NCBI RefSeq assembly: GCF_025336485.1
Contig: NZ_JAODAB010000015.1
Coordinates: 83,873-147,872 of the forward strand
Origin: Pseudomonas citri
Lineage (GTDB): Bacteria; Pseudomonadota; Gammaproteobacteria; Pseudomonadales; Pseudomonadaceae
Direction of reading: 5' to 3'
DNA: 64,000 nucleotides
Below, in pieces: positions 1 to 11,841 of this stretch; positions within the stretch are counted from its first letter, which is position 1; each line of letters starts with the position of its first letter. Under the pieces are notes generated by a model. That model saw nothing but the letters and a program-made list of their open reading frames with translations. It was not told the origin of the DNA and did no database searches. The position numbers were made by a program, and so were the translations under genes.

Positions 1-213
1 CAGCATGCGACAGTGCTCGGATGCTGGGCGGCGTGATCGGGAATGCTCCTGCTTTCCGTGCAATAGGCGCCGCGTTTTGGCTGGGTCTCTGGCTGAAAAA
101 TCGAAGACCAGGATCGTTGAATTGGCGTGGTTGGGTCCGGGCCTATAGGGCTCAACGAGTTTGGCGAGGCTCAGGAGAGGTTTGCCGGACGTCCTATAAG
201 AGTGCAAAGACTA

Positions 214-1338
214 ATGGCAAAGCGTGACTTTTACGAAGTATTGGGTGTTGAGCGCGGGGCCAGCGAGGCGGAGCTGAAAAAGGCTTATCGTCGCCTGGCA
301 ATGAAGCATCACCCGGACCGTAATCCCGGCGATAAAGCGTCGGAAGAAATGTTCAAGGAGGCCAACGAGGCCTACGAAGTGCTGTCCGATTCCAGCAAGC
401 GCGCAGCGTACGACCAATACGGTCATGCCGGGGTCGACCCGAGCATGGGTGGCGGCGGTGCCGGCTTTGGTGGCCAGAACTTCTCCGATATTTTCGGTGA
501 CGTGTTCAGCGATTTCTTTGGTGGCGGTCGTGGCGGTTCCCGTGGCGGCGCTCAGCGTGGCAGTGACCTGCGCTACACGCTGGAACTGAACCTGGAAGAA
601 GCGGTGCGCGGTACCACGGTCAATATCCGTGTTCCGACATTGGTCAATTGCAAGCCGTGCGATGGTTCGGGTGCCAAGAAAGGCTCCTCGCCAGTGACCT
701 GCCCGACCTGCGGCGGTATTGGTCAGGTTCGCATGCAGCAAGGTTTCTTCTCGGTGCAGCAGACCTGCCCGCGTTGCCATGGCCAGGGCAAGATCATTTC
801 CGACCCGTGCGACTCCTGCCACGGCGAAGGGCGTGTCGAAGAGTACAAGACGCTGTCGGTCAAGGTGCCGGCCGGTGTCGATACCGGGGATCGCATTCGT
901 CTGTCGGGCGAAGGCGAGGCGGGCGCCCTGGGTGGTCCGACGGGTGACCTGTATGTGGTCATCAACGTGCGTGAGCATGCGATTTTCCAACGTGACGGCA
1001 AGCATCTGTTTTGCGAAGTGCCGATCAGCTTCGTCGATGCGGCGTTGGGTGGCGAGCTTGAGATCCCGACCCTCGACGGTCGTGTCAAGCTGAAGATTCC
1101 CGAAGGTACGCAGACCGGCAAGCAATTCCGGATTCGTGGCAAAGGTGTTGCGCCAGTGCGTGGCGGTGGTGCGGGTGACCTGATGTGCCGTGTGGCGGTG
1201 GAGACGCCGGTCAACCTGAGCCGGCGTCAGCGTGAACTGTTGGAGGAATTCCGCAGCTCGTTGGCGGACGACAACAGCCATTCCCCGAAAACCACCGGTT
1301 GGTTCGAAGGCGTGAAGCGTTTCTTCGGCGACCTGTAA
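214..1338 (+). CDS. dnaJ: Chaperone protein DnaJ (Hsp40)
   Basis: 374-residue co-chaperone that stimulates the ATPase of DnaK and delivers unfolded clients in the cytoplasm. The N-terminal J domain has the HPD motif (MKHHPDRNPGDK, about residues 30-41). A Gly/Phe-rich linker (about 75-115) follows, then four CxxCxGxG zinc repeats (CKPCDGSG, CPTCGGIG, CPRCHGQG, CDSCHGEG) and the C-terminal client-binding region. The ATG at 214 gives the usual MAKRDFYEVLG start; an upstream in-frame start at 127 would add an unconserved extension. The Shine-Dalgarno sequence is weak. dapB follows 9 bases later. dnaK, normally upstream, is outside the window; positions 1-213 show no gene I can support. Confidence 0.97.
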   Translation: MAKRDFYEVLGVERGASEAELKKAYRRLAMKHHPDRNPGDKASEEMFKEANEAYEVLSDSSKRAAYDQYGHAGVDPSMGGGGAGFGGQNFSDIFGDVFSDFFGGGRGGSRGGAQRGSDLRYTLELNLEEAVRGTTVNIRVPTLVNCKPCDGSGAKKGSSPVTCPTCGGIGQVRMQQGFFSVQQTCPRCHGQGKIISDPCDSCHGEGRVEEYKTLSVKVPAGVDTGDRIRLSGEGEAGALGGPTGDLYVVINVREHAIFQRDGKHLFCEVPISFVDAALGGELEIPTLDGRVKLKIPEGTQTGKQFRIRGKGVAPVRGGGAGDLMCRVAVETPVNLSRRQRELLEEFRSSLADDNSHSPKTTGWFEGVKRFFGDL

Positions 1339-1347
1339 GGAGTTCTC

Positions 1348-2154
1348 ATGCGACGTATAGCTGTGATGGGCGCTGCCGGGCGCATGGGCAAGGCGTTGGT
1401 CGAGGCGGTGCAGCAGCGCTCGCCGCTTTCCGGCCTGACGGCGGCCATCGTTCGGCCCGACAGCACGCTGGTTGGTGCCGACGCCGGTGAGCTGGCCTCG
1501 CTTGGACGTATCGGTGTGCCGATGTCCGGTGGCCTGGAGAAGGTGCTGGAGGAGTTCGACGTGCTGATCGACTTCACCTTGCCGGACGTCATGCTGAAAA
1601 ACCTCGCCATCTGCCGCAAGCACGGCAAGGCCATGGTGATCGGCACCACGGGCTTGGACGCTGCGCAGAAGCAATTGCTGGCCGAGGCGGGCAAGGACAT
1701 TCCGATCGTGTTCGCGGCGAACTTCAGCGTGGGGGTGAACCTGTCGCTGAAATTGCTGGAGATGACGGCTCGGGTCTTGGGCGATGACGCGGACATCGAG
1801 ATTATCGAGGCGCATCACCGGCACAAGATCGACGCGCCTTCCGGCACGGCCTTGCGCATGGGGGAAGTGATCGCCGATACGTTGGGTCGCGATCTGCGGC
1901 AAGTGGCCGTCTACGGTCGCGAGGGGCACACCGGTGCCCGCGAGCGCGACACCATCGGTTTTGCCACTGTGCGCGGTGGTGACGTAGTGGGCGATCATAC
2001 CGTGCTGTTCGCCACGGAAGGCGAGCGCCTGGAGATCACTCACAAGGCATCCAGCCGGATGACCTTCGCCAAGGGGGCCGTGCGTGCTGCACTGTGGCTG
2101 GAGGGTCGCGAGCCTGGCCTGTACGACATGCAGGACGTTCTCGACCTGCGTTGA
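1348..2154 (+). CDS. dapB: 4-hydroxy-tetrahydrodipicolinate reductase
   Basis: 268-residue cytoplasmic enzyme that reduces hydroxy-tetrahydrodipicolinate with NAD(P)H in the diaminopimelate/lysine pathway, feeding peptidoglycan and lysine. The N terminus carries the dinucleotide-binding GAAGRMGKA motif. The substrate/catalytic motif HHRHKIDAPSGTA lies near residues 154-166. Length is normal for the family. The ATG at 1348 is preceded by AAGGAG, and the gene lies 9 bases after dnaJ, so the two are probably co-transcribed. carA follows across a 256-base gap holding a strong hairpin. Confidence 0.97.
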   Translation: MRRIAVMGAAGRMGKALVEAVQQRSPLSGLTAAIVRPDSTLVGADAGELASLGRIGVPMSGGLEKVLEEFDVLIDFTLPDVMLKNLAICRKHGKAMVIGTTGLDAAQKQLLAEAGKDIPIVFAANFSVGVNLSLKLLEMTARVLGDDADIEIIEAHHRHKIDAPSGTALRMGEVIADTLGRDLRQVAVYGREGHTGARERDTIGFATVRGGDVVGDHTVLFATEGERLEITHKASSRMTFAKGAVRAALWLEGREPGLYDMQDVLDLR

Positions 2155-2327
2155 TGTCATTGAAAGCGGGGTTCAGGTTATACTGCGCCCCGTTTCAACA
2201 CCGCTTCGCGACGGCCTGTCGCATTCCCCTGCCTTCAAGGCTCATTAGCGGTGGACCAAAAAAGCCTTTTTCTGTAAGCTACAGCTTTAGTGTGTCCACT
2301 AAAAGCGCGCAGAATAATTCAGTGAAC

Positions 2328-2365
2328 AAGCGGGGTGACGTGTCCATACGTCACTCCGCTTTTTT
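2328..2365 (+). terminator. Intrinsic terminator / possible carA attenuator
   Basis: A 13-bp stem (arms 2328-2340 and 2349-2361, one G-U pair, 8-base loop) is followed by a run of six T. It ends 45 bases before the carA start. A TATACT -10-like hexamer lies at 2179-2184, so transcripts starting there would cross this structure before reaching carA. It could end dapB transcription, attenuate carAB in response to pyrimidine or arginine state, or both. Attenuation is inference. Confidence 0.75.
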
Positions 2366-2410
2366 ACAACCTGCGATCGCCCTTTCAGGCTTTATTTACG
2401 GGAGGTCTTC

Positions 2411-3547
2411 TTGACTAAGCCAGCCATACTCGCCCTTGCTGATGGCAGCATTTTTCGCGGCGAAGCCATTGGAGCCGACGGCCAGACCGTTGGTGAGGTG
2501 GTGTTTAACACCGCAATGACCGGCTATCAGGAAATTCTTACCGATCCTTCCTACGCCCAGCAAATCGTTACCCTGACTTACCCGCACATCGGCAACACCG
2601 GCACTACGCCGGAAGACGCCGAGTCTGACCGTGTCTGGTCTGCCGGCCTGGTCATCCGCGACCTGCCACTGGTAGCGAGCAACTGGCGCAACACGCTGTC
2701 CCTGTCCGATTACCTGAAAGCCAACAACGTGGTGGCGATCGCCGGTATCGATACCCGCCGCCTGACCCGCATTCTTCGGGAAAAAGGCGCGCAGAACGGC
2801 TGCATCATGGCCGGTGACAACATTTCCGAAGCCGCGGCCATCGCGGCGGCCCAGGGTTTCCCGGGCCTCAAGGGCATGGACCTGGCAAAAGTCGTCAGCA
2901 CCCAGAAAGCCTACGAATGGCGCTCCACCGTCTGGGACCTGAAGACCGACGCCCACGCGACGATCGAGGCTTCCGAGCTGCCGTACCACGTGGTTGCCTA
3001 CGATTACGGCGTCAAGCTGAACATCCTGCGCATGCTGGTTGAGCGTGGTTGCCGCGTGACCGTGGTGCCGGCCCAGACTCCGGCTGCCGATGTCCTGGCC
3101 CTCAACCCTGATGGCGTGTTCCTGTCCAACGGCCCGGGTGACCCGGAGCCTTGCGACTACGCGATCCAGGCGATCAAGGATGTGCTGGAAACCGAGATCC
3201 CGGTGTTCGGCATCTGCCTCGGTCACCAATTGCTGGCCCTGGCCTCGGGTGCCAAGACCCTGAAGATGGGCCACGGCCACCATGGTGCCAACCACCCGGT
3301 GCAGGACCTGGATACCGGTGTCGTGATGATCACCAGCCAGAACCACGGTTTCGCGGTGGACGAAGCCACCTTGCCGGCCAACGTGCGCGCGATCCATAAA
3401 TCGCTGTTCGACGGCACGCTGCAAGGCATCGAGCGTACCGACAAGAGCGCATTCAGCTTCCAGGGCCACCCTGAAGCGAGCCCGGGCCCGAATGACGTGG
3501 CGCCGCTGTTCGATCGCTTCATCAACGAGATGGCCAAGCGACGCTGA
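2411..3547 (+). CDS. carA: Carbamoyl phosphate synthase small (glutaminase) subunit
   Basis: 378-residue glutaminase subunit that hydrolyses glutamine and channels ammonia to CarB for carbamoyl phosphate, shared by arginine and pyrimidine synthesis. The N-terminal CPSase domain (MTKPAILALADG) is followed by a class I glutamine amidotransferase domain with nucleophile Cys269 in FGICLGHQ and a C-terminal FQGHPEASPGP containing the catalytic His/Glu. The start is TTG at 2411, with GGAGG at 2401-2405. No in-frame ATG gives the conserved N terminus, so the rare start is well supported. Confidence 0.97.
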   Translation: MTKPAILALADGSIFRGEAIGADGQTVGEVVFNTAMTGYQEILTDPSYAQQIVTLTYPHIGNTGTTPEDAESDRVWSAGLVIRDLPLVASNWRNTLSLSDYLKANNVVAIAGIDTRRLTRILREKGAQNGCIMAGDNISEAAAIAAAQGFPGLKGMDLAKVVSTQKAYEWRSTVWDLKTDAHATIEASELPYHVVAYDYGVKLNILRMLVERGCRVTVVPAQTPAADVLALNPDGVFLSNGPGDPEPCDYAIQAIKDVLETEIPVFGICLGHQLLALASGAKTLKMGHGHHGANHPVQDLDTGVVMITSQNHGFAVDEATLPANVRAIHKSLFDGTLQGIERTDKSAFSFQGHPEASPGPNDVAPLFDRFINEMAKRR

Positions 3548-3556
3548 CGGCGTGCA

Positions 3557-3594
3557 GCCCGAGGGCGGCCCCGTGCGCGGCGGCCCCCTCGGGC
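3557..3594 (+). other. GC-rich hairpin between carA and carB
   Basis: Perfect 9-bp arms GCCCGAGGG (3557-3565) and CCCTCGGGC (3586-3594), with further GGCC/GGCC pairing inside. There is no T-run, so it is not a classical terminator. It may set carA:carB mRNA stability or partial termination. Confidence 0.6.
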
Positions 3595-3652
3595 GCTTCA
3601 AAGATTGTTCGACGGCCTAGCCGACTGACCTGCGGATTTGAGTGACAAACCC

Positions 3653-6870
<3,218 letters not shown>

Positions 6871-6874
<4 letters not shown>

Positions 6875-7353
6875 GCATAACCAAGTACCCGATGACCGTT
6901 CAGGGCGCGAAGGCCCTGGAAGAAGAACACGCTTTCCTGACCAAGGTCGAGCGCCCGCGCTTGAGCCAGGCTATTGGTGAAGCGCGTGAGCTGGGCGATC
7001 TCAAGGAAAACGCCGAATACCACGCTGCCCGCGAGGAGCAGGGGATGGTCGAGGCGCGTGTCCGTGATATCGAAGGCCGCATGCAGAATGCGGTGATCAT
7101 CGATGTCACGACGATTCCCCATACTGGCAAGGTCATTTTTGGCACCACAGTGGAAATCGCCAACGTCGAGACGGATGAAAGCGTTACCTACCAGATCGTT
7201 GGTGAGGACGAGGCTGATATCAAGCTCGGCAAGATTTCCGTTGGCTCGCCTATCGCCCGCGCCTTGATTGCCAAGGAAGAGGGGGATGTGGTGGCGGTCA
7301 AGACGCCCGGTGGCGTCATCGAGTATGAGATTGTCGAAGTCCGTCACGTCTGA
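6871..7353 (+). CDS. greA: Transcription elongation factor GreA
   Basis: 160-residue factor that enters the RNA polymerase secondary channel and stimulates cleavage of backtracked transcripts. The N-terminal coiled coil carries the tip motif GDLKENAEYHAA with acidic residues Asp43 and Glu46. The C-terminal FKBP-like domain ends IEYEIVEVRHV. The ATG at 6871 overlaps the carB stop by four bases (ATGA), indicating translational coupling. Confidence 0.97.
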
Positions 7354-7358
7354 ACGAA

Positions 7359-7381
7359 GGCGCCCGCTTCGCGCGGGCGCC
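7359..7381 (+). other. Perfect 9-bp hairpin after greA
   Basis: GGCGCCCGC (7359-7367), a 5-base loop and GCGGGCGCC (7373-7381) lie between the greA stop and the next start codon at 7382. No T-run follows. The stem occupies the place where a ribosome-binding site should be, so it may damp translation of the next gene. Confidence 0.6.
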
Positions 7382-7786
7382 ATGATCTGGCAGCTTGCCC
7401 AAATGTTGTGGGTGGGCGGTGTCTGGTTGTTGCACATCGGTTTGCTGCCGGTGCTGGGCCGAGTAGGCCTGGCACCGCTGCTGATCGATGAGATCGACGG
7501 CATGCTGACGGCGCTGCTGGTAGGTTTTTCCGCAGTGTGCGTGACGTTCCAGGCTTTGGTGCTGATTCAGGCCGAGGGCCTGGTCAGTCTATGGCGCGAC
7601 ATCCGTGGGCAACTGCTGGTCATGTCGTTGTATGCGTGCGGGATGTACTTTGTCGTGCGGCTTGGCTGGCCGGATGCAGGCCAGTGGCTGGCTTTCAGTT
7701 ACCTGGTGCTGGGCTTTTCAGGTTTGGTACTGGTGTTACAGCCGGTGCCCGGATGGAGTGGCAGGGTGTGCGAGGCACACCCTTGA
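7382..7786 (+). CDS. Small inner-membrane protein, DUF4149-like
   Basis: 134-residue hydrophobic protein with four likely membrane segments (about residues 8-28, 41-62, 73-92, 101-120). WVGGVWLLHIGLLPVL resembles the start of DUF4149/TMEM205-type proteins, a family without a settled function; the family call is from memory. The ATG at 7382 has no visible Shine-Dalgarno sequence and is preceded directly by a hairpin, so ATG 7403 is an alternative. The C terminus faces the convergent yhbY stop 10 bases away. Confidence 0.7.
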   Translation: MIWQLAQMLWVGGVWLLHIGLLPVLGRVGLAPLLIDEIDGMLTALLVGFSAVCVTFQALVLIQAEGLVSLWRDIRGQLLVMSLYACGMYFVVRLGWPDAGQWLAFSYLVLGFSGLVLVLQPVPGWSGRVCEAHP

Positions 7787-7796
7787 CCCTTTGGCG

Positions 7797-8105
7797 TTAC
7801 TTGAAACGGTGGACGTTCGACAGCTGCTTGTTGACGCTGAAGTTCTTGCGATAGATCAGCGCCATCTTGCCGATGACCTGCACCAGGTCCGCCTTGCCGG
7901 TCTTGCACAGCTCTGCCACGGCAGCCAGGCGAGCTTCGCGATCGAGGATGTTGAGCTTGATCTTGATCAGCTCGTGATCGCTCAGGGCGCGTTCCAGCTC
8001 GGCCAGTACACCTTCAGTCAGACCGTTGTCAGCTACTGTCAGCACCGGCTTGAGGTGGTGGCCAATGGATTTGTATTGTTTCTTCTGCTCTTGAGTGAGC
8101 GGCAT
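7797..8105 (-). CDS. yhbY: YhbY, CRM-domain RNA-binding protein
   Basis: 102-residue protein, nearly all one CRM/YhbY domain (MPLTQEQKKQYKSIGHHLKP). The family binds RNA and is linked to assembly of the large ribosomal subunit. It is divergent from rlmE, another 50S assembly factor, across a 106-base promoter region. That arrangement is typical of gamma-proteobacteria. Confidence 0.93.
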   Translation of the reverse strand: MPLTQEQKKQYKSIGHHLKPVLTVADNGLTEGVLAELERALSDHELIKIKLNILDREARLAAVAELCKTGKADLVQVIGKMALIYRKNFSVNKQLSNVHRFK

Positions 8106-8211
8106 AATCTGACCCCTGCGTCTGATCTTGTAAAAAGCGGCGGCCAGTTTACCCGAGCGAGTCCGGGACCGCCCACTTAATCACGATCCGTTTTTATTTC
8201 AGAGGTGGCCT

Positions 8212-8862
8212 GTGGCCCGTTCCAAGACTAGCCAGAACTGGCTGAAAGAGCACTTCAACGACCCATACGTCAAAATGGCGCAAAAGGACGGCTATCGCTC
8301 TCGTGCAAGCTATAAATTGCTGGAGTTGCAGGAAAAGGATCGCCTGATCCGCCCGGGCATGACAGTCATCGACCTCGGCGCGGCGCCGGGTGGGTGGTCC
8401 CAGGTGGCCAGTCGTCTGATTGGCGGCCAGGGACGATTGATCGCTTCCGACATCCTGGAAATGGACAGCATCCCTGATGTGACCTTCATCCAGGGCGATT
8501 TCACTGAAGATGCGGTACTGGCAAAAATCCTCGAAGCCGTCGGAAATACGCAGGTTGACCTTGTGATTTCCGATATGGCCCCCAATATGAGTGGATTACC
8601 CGCTGTCGACATGCCTCGTGCGATGTTCCTCAGCGAGCTGGCCCTGGATCTGGCCGGGCGGGTGTTGCGCCCGGGCGGGGATTTTTTGATCAAGGTTTTC
8701 CAGGGTGAAGGTTTCGACGAGTACCACAAGGGCATGCGCAAACTGTTCGAAAAGGTGCAGATGCGCAAGCCACTGTCGTCCCGTGACCGTTCTCGCGAAC
8801 AGTATCTGCTGGCGAGAGGCTTTCGCGGGATCGAGGGCGCAGCGAGCGATGAGCGTCTTTGA
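8212..8862 (+). CDS. rlmE: 23S rRNA 2'-O-methyltransferase RlmE (FtsJ/RrmJ)
   Basis: 216-residue SAM-dependent enzyme that methylates U2552 of 23S rRNA late in 50S assembly. The SAM-binding motif DLGAAPGGWSQ is clear, as are SDMAPNMSG with the catalytic Asp and LIKVFQGEGFDEY with the catalytic Lys; Lys35 in RASYKLLE completes the K-D-K set. The start is GTG at 8212, preceded by AGAGG. It is divergent from yhbY. ftsH follows after 183 bases. Confidence 0.96.
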   Translation: MARSKTSQNWLKEHFNDPYVKMAQKDGYRSRASYKLLELQEKDRLIRPGMTVIDLGAAPGGWSQVASRLIGGQGRLIASDILEMDSIPDVTFIQGDFTEDAVLAKILEAVGNTQVDLVISDMAPNMSGLPAVDMPRAMFLSELALDLAGRVLRPGGDFLIKVFQGEGFDEYHKGMRKLFEKVQMRKPLSSRDRSREQYLLARGFRGIEGAASDERL

Positions 8863-9045
8863 GAGGGTGCGATAGTTTTTTTTGTATCGCATTGCAGAAG
8901 CCGCGGGATGAAAATCAGGCGGTCACAGTTTCACATTGGGTTACAGACGGCGCCTGCCAGAGCCGTACGTAATGTAGTAAGTTAGGCCGGTGAATATCAT
9001 GCGAAGCGCGCGCCAGTAGCGGAGCTTGCTTCAGAGGGTAGTTAA

Positions 9046-10965
9046 TTGAACGACATGGCAAAGAATCTGATCCTGTGGTTGATCATCGCCGCTGTCCTTG
9101 TGACCGTGATGAACAACTTCTCCAGCCCTAACGAGCCGCAGACCCTTAACTATTCCGACTTCATCCAGCAGGTCAAGGATGGCAAGGTCGAACGCGTAGC
9201 CGTAGACGGCTATGTGATTACCGGCAAGCGCACCGACGGTGACAATTTCAAGACCATTCGTCCGGCGATCCAGGACAATGGCCTGATCGGCGACCTGGTG
9301 GACAACCATGTCGTGGTCGAAGGCAAGCAGCCTGAACAGCAAAGCATCTGGACCCAGCTTCTGGTCGCCAGCTTCCCGATCCTGGTGATCATCGCGGTGT
9401 TCATGTTCTTCATGCGCCAGATGCAGGGCGGTGGCGGCGGCAAGGGCGGGCCGATGAGCTTTGGCAAGAGCAAGGCCCGGTTGCTCTCCGAAGACCAGGT
9501 CAAGACGACGCTGGCCGACGTGGCCGGTTGCGACGAAGCCAAGGAAGAAGTGGGCGAGCTGGTCGAGTTCCTCCGCGATCCGGGCAAGTTCCAGCGCCTG
9601 GGTGGTCGTATTCCGCGTGGCGTCCTGATGGTTGGTCCGCCGGGTACCGGTAAGACCTTGCTGGCCAAGGCGATTGCCGGTGAAGCCAAGGTGCCGTTCT
9701 TCACGATTTCCGGTTCCGACTTCGTCGAAATGTTCGTCGGCGTGGGTGCCAGCCGTGTTCGTGACATGTTCGAACAAGCCAAGAAGCACGCGCCGTGCAT
9801 CATTTTCATCGACGAAATCGACGCCGTGGGCCGTCACCGTGGCGCTGGCATGGGCGGTGGTCACGATGAGCGTGAGCAAACCCTCAACCAGTTACTGGTC
9901 GAGATGGACGGTTTCGAAATGAACGACGGCATCATCGTGATTGCCGCCACCAACCGTCCGGATGTGCTTGATCCTGCGCTGTTGCGTCCAGGTCGTTTCG
10001 ACCGTCAGGTTGTGGTCGGCTTGCCGGACATTCGCGGTCGCGAACAGATCCTCAAGGTTCACATGCGCAAGGTGCCGATGGGTGACGACGTCGCCGCGGC
10101 GGTCATTGCGCGCGGTACACCGGGCTTTTCTGGTGCCGACCTGGCTAACCTGGTGAACGAAGCTTCCTTGTTCGCTGCTCGTTCCGGCAAGCGGGTCGTG
10201 GAAATGAAGGAGTTCGAACTGGCCAAGGACAAGATCATGATGGGCGCCGAGCGCAAATCCATGGTCATGTCGGAAAAGGAAAAGCAGAACACTGCGTACC
10301 ATGAGGCGGGTCACGCCATCGTCGGTCGCGTGGTGCCTGAGCACGATCCTGTCTACAAGGTGTCGATCATCCCGCGCGGTCGTGCCCTTGGGGTGACCAT
10401 GTTCCTGCCGGAAGAGGATCGCTACAGTCTGTCCAAGCGTGCGCTGATCAGCCAGATCTGTTCGCTGTACGGTGGTCGTATCGCTGAGGAAATGACTCTT
10501 GGGTTCGATGGTGTGACCACGGGGGCATCCAATGACATCATGCGTGCGAGCCAGATCGCGCGGAACATGGTGACCAAATGGGGGTTGTCCGAGAAGTTGG
10601 GACCTCTGATGTATGCCGAAGAAGACACCGAAGTGTTCCTGGGGCGTGGTGGCGGTGGTCAGCATGCCACCTTCTCCGGTGAGACGGCCAAGCTGATTGA
10701 TTCCGAGGTGCGCAGCATCATTGACCAGTGCTATGGCACGGCCAAGCAGATCCTCACGGACAATCGTGACAAGCTCGATGCCATGGCCGACGCGCTGATG
10801 AAGTACGAGACCATCGACGCCGAACAGATCGACGACATCATGGCGGGTCGCCCGCCTCGTGAGCCTCGCGACTGGTCCGGTGGCACCGGTACTTCGGGAA
10901 CGCCTCCGGCCGTGCAGGGTGAGCGTCCGGAGACGCCGATCGGTGGTCCGGCGGCTGACGTATAA
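9046..10965 (+). CDS. ftsH: ATP-dependent zinc metalloprotease FtsH
   Basis: 639-residue membrane-anchored AAA+ protease that degrades misfolded membrane proteins and short-lived regulators. Two N-terminal membrane segments (about 7-25 and 103-123) flank a periplasmic domain. The AAA module has Walker A GPPGTGKT, Walker B IIFIDEIDA and an SRH arginine region. The zinc site HEAGH and a distal Asp form the peptidase. TTG at 9046 has GAGGG seven bases upstream; the common alternative ATG at 9055 would be 16 bases away, so TTG is preferred. The C-terminal tail is Gly/Pro-rich and probably disordered. Confidence 0.96.
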   Translation: MNDMAKNLILWLIIAAVLVTVMNNFSSPNEPQTLNYSDFIQQVKDGKVERVAVDGYVITGKRTDGDNFKTIRPAIQDNGLIGDLVDNHVVVEGKQPEQQSIWTQLLVASFPILVIIAVFMFFMRQMQGGGGGKGGPMSFGKSKARLLSEDQVKTTLADVAGCDEAKEEVGELVEFLRDPGKFQRLGGRIPRGVLMVGPPGTGKTLLAKAIAGEAKVPFFTISGSDFVEMFVGVGASRVRDMFEQAKKHAPCIIFIDEIDAVGRHRGAGMGGGHDEREQTLNQLLVEMDGFEMNDGIIVIAATNRPDVLDPALLRPGRFDRQVVVGLPDIRGREQILKVHMRKVPMGDDVAAAVIARGTPGFSGADLANLVNEASLFAARSGKRVVEMKEFELAKDKIMMGAERKSMVMSEKEKQNTAYHEAGHAIVGRVVPEHDPVYKVSIIPRGRALGVTMFLPEEDRYSLSKRALISQICSLYGGRIAEEMTLGFDGVTTGASNDIMRASQIARNMVTKWGLSEKLGPLMYAEEDTEVFLGRGGGGQHATFSGETAKLIDSEVRSIIDQCYGTAKQILTDNRDKLDAMADALMKYETIDAEQIDDIMAGRPPREPRDWSGGTGTSGTPPAVQGERPETPIGGPAADV

Positions 10966-10973
10966 GGCTTGAA

Positions 10974-11825
10974 ATGAATTCTGTTCAGTCCTCGACCCGG
11001 TTGCCTTTCGGCAACCGGGTTCTTGATTTGGCCCATGTGCATGTCATGGGTATTCTCAATGTCACTCCTGATTCCTTTTCCGACGGTGGGCGCTTCAGCC
11101 AGCTCGATGCGGCATTGCGTCATGCCGAGGCCATGGTGGCTGCCGGGGCGACGCTGATCGATGTCGGGGGGGAGTCAACCCGGCCAGGGGCGCGAGCGGT
11201 GTCCCCTACCGAGGAGCTGGAGCGCGTGGCGCCGATTGTCGAGCGCATACACCGCGAGCTGGACGTGATTATTTCTGTCGATACTTCCACCCCGGCGGTC
11301 ATGCGCGAGAGTGCGCGGCTGGGGGCGGGGTTGATCAACGACGTCCGCGCTCTGCGGCGCGATGGTGCACTCGACGCAGCAGCGGCCACGGGGTTGCCGG
11401 TGTGCCTGATGCATATGCTGGGTGAGCCCGGGAATATGCAGGATGACCCGCATTATCACGATGTAGCCAGGGAGGTGGGCGAGTTTCTGGCAGAGCGTCT
11501 GGCCCAGTGCGCCGCAGCGGGTATCCCTGGAGAGCGGATTATTCTCGATCCCGGATTTGGCTTTGCCAAGACGCTGGCTCACAACCTCAGCCTGTTCAAG
11601 CATATGGAAGCTTTGCATGCCTTGGGGCGCCCGCTGTTGGTTGGGGTTTCGCGAAAGAGCATGATAGGCAATGCCTTGGGGCGACCGGTGGGGGAGCGCC
11701 TGTATGGCGGTCTCGCGCTCGCGGCCCTGGCCATTACAAAAGGTGCGCGCATCCTGCGAGTGCACGATGTGGCCGAAACGATGGATGTTGTGCGGATGAT
11801 CGCTGCTGTGGATTCAGCCGAATAA
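10974..11825 (+). CDS. folP: Dihydropteroate synthase
   Basis: 283-residue TIM-barrel enzyme joining p-aminobenzoate to dihydropterin pyrophosphate in folate synthesis, the sulfonamide target. Signature motifs are MGILNVTPDSFSDGGR, VGGESTRPGA and the C-terminal VSRKSMIG. It starts 8 bases after ftsH and is followed by glmM after 16 bases, an arrangement widely conserved with ftsH and glmM. Confidence 0.96.
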   Translation: MNSVQSSTRLPFGNRVLDLAHVHVMGILNVTPDSFSDGGRFSQLDAALRHAEAMVAAGATLIDVGGESTRPGARAVSPTEELERVAPIVERIHRELDVIISVDTSTPAVMRESARLGAGLINDVRALRRDGALDAAAATGLPVCLMHMLGEPGNMQDDPHYHDVAREVGEFLAERLAQCAAAGIPGERIILDPGFGFAKTLAHNLSLFKHMEALHALGRPLLVGVSRKSMIGNALGRPVGERLYGGLALAALAITKGARILRVHDVAETMDVVRMIAAVDSAE

Positions 11826-11841
11826 GAATGACGGAGCACTT

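Noticed and set aside
211..2160. A 649-codon open frame on the minus strand across dnaJ and dapB
   Set aside because: It is antisense to two clear genes, has no recognisable domain, and reflects the GC-rich third positions of the coding strand.
8868..8891. TGCGATA/TATCGCA hairpin after rlmE
   Set aside because: The T-run is in the loop, not after the stem, so it does not look like a terminator.
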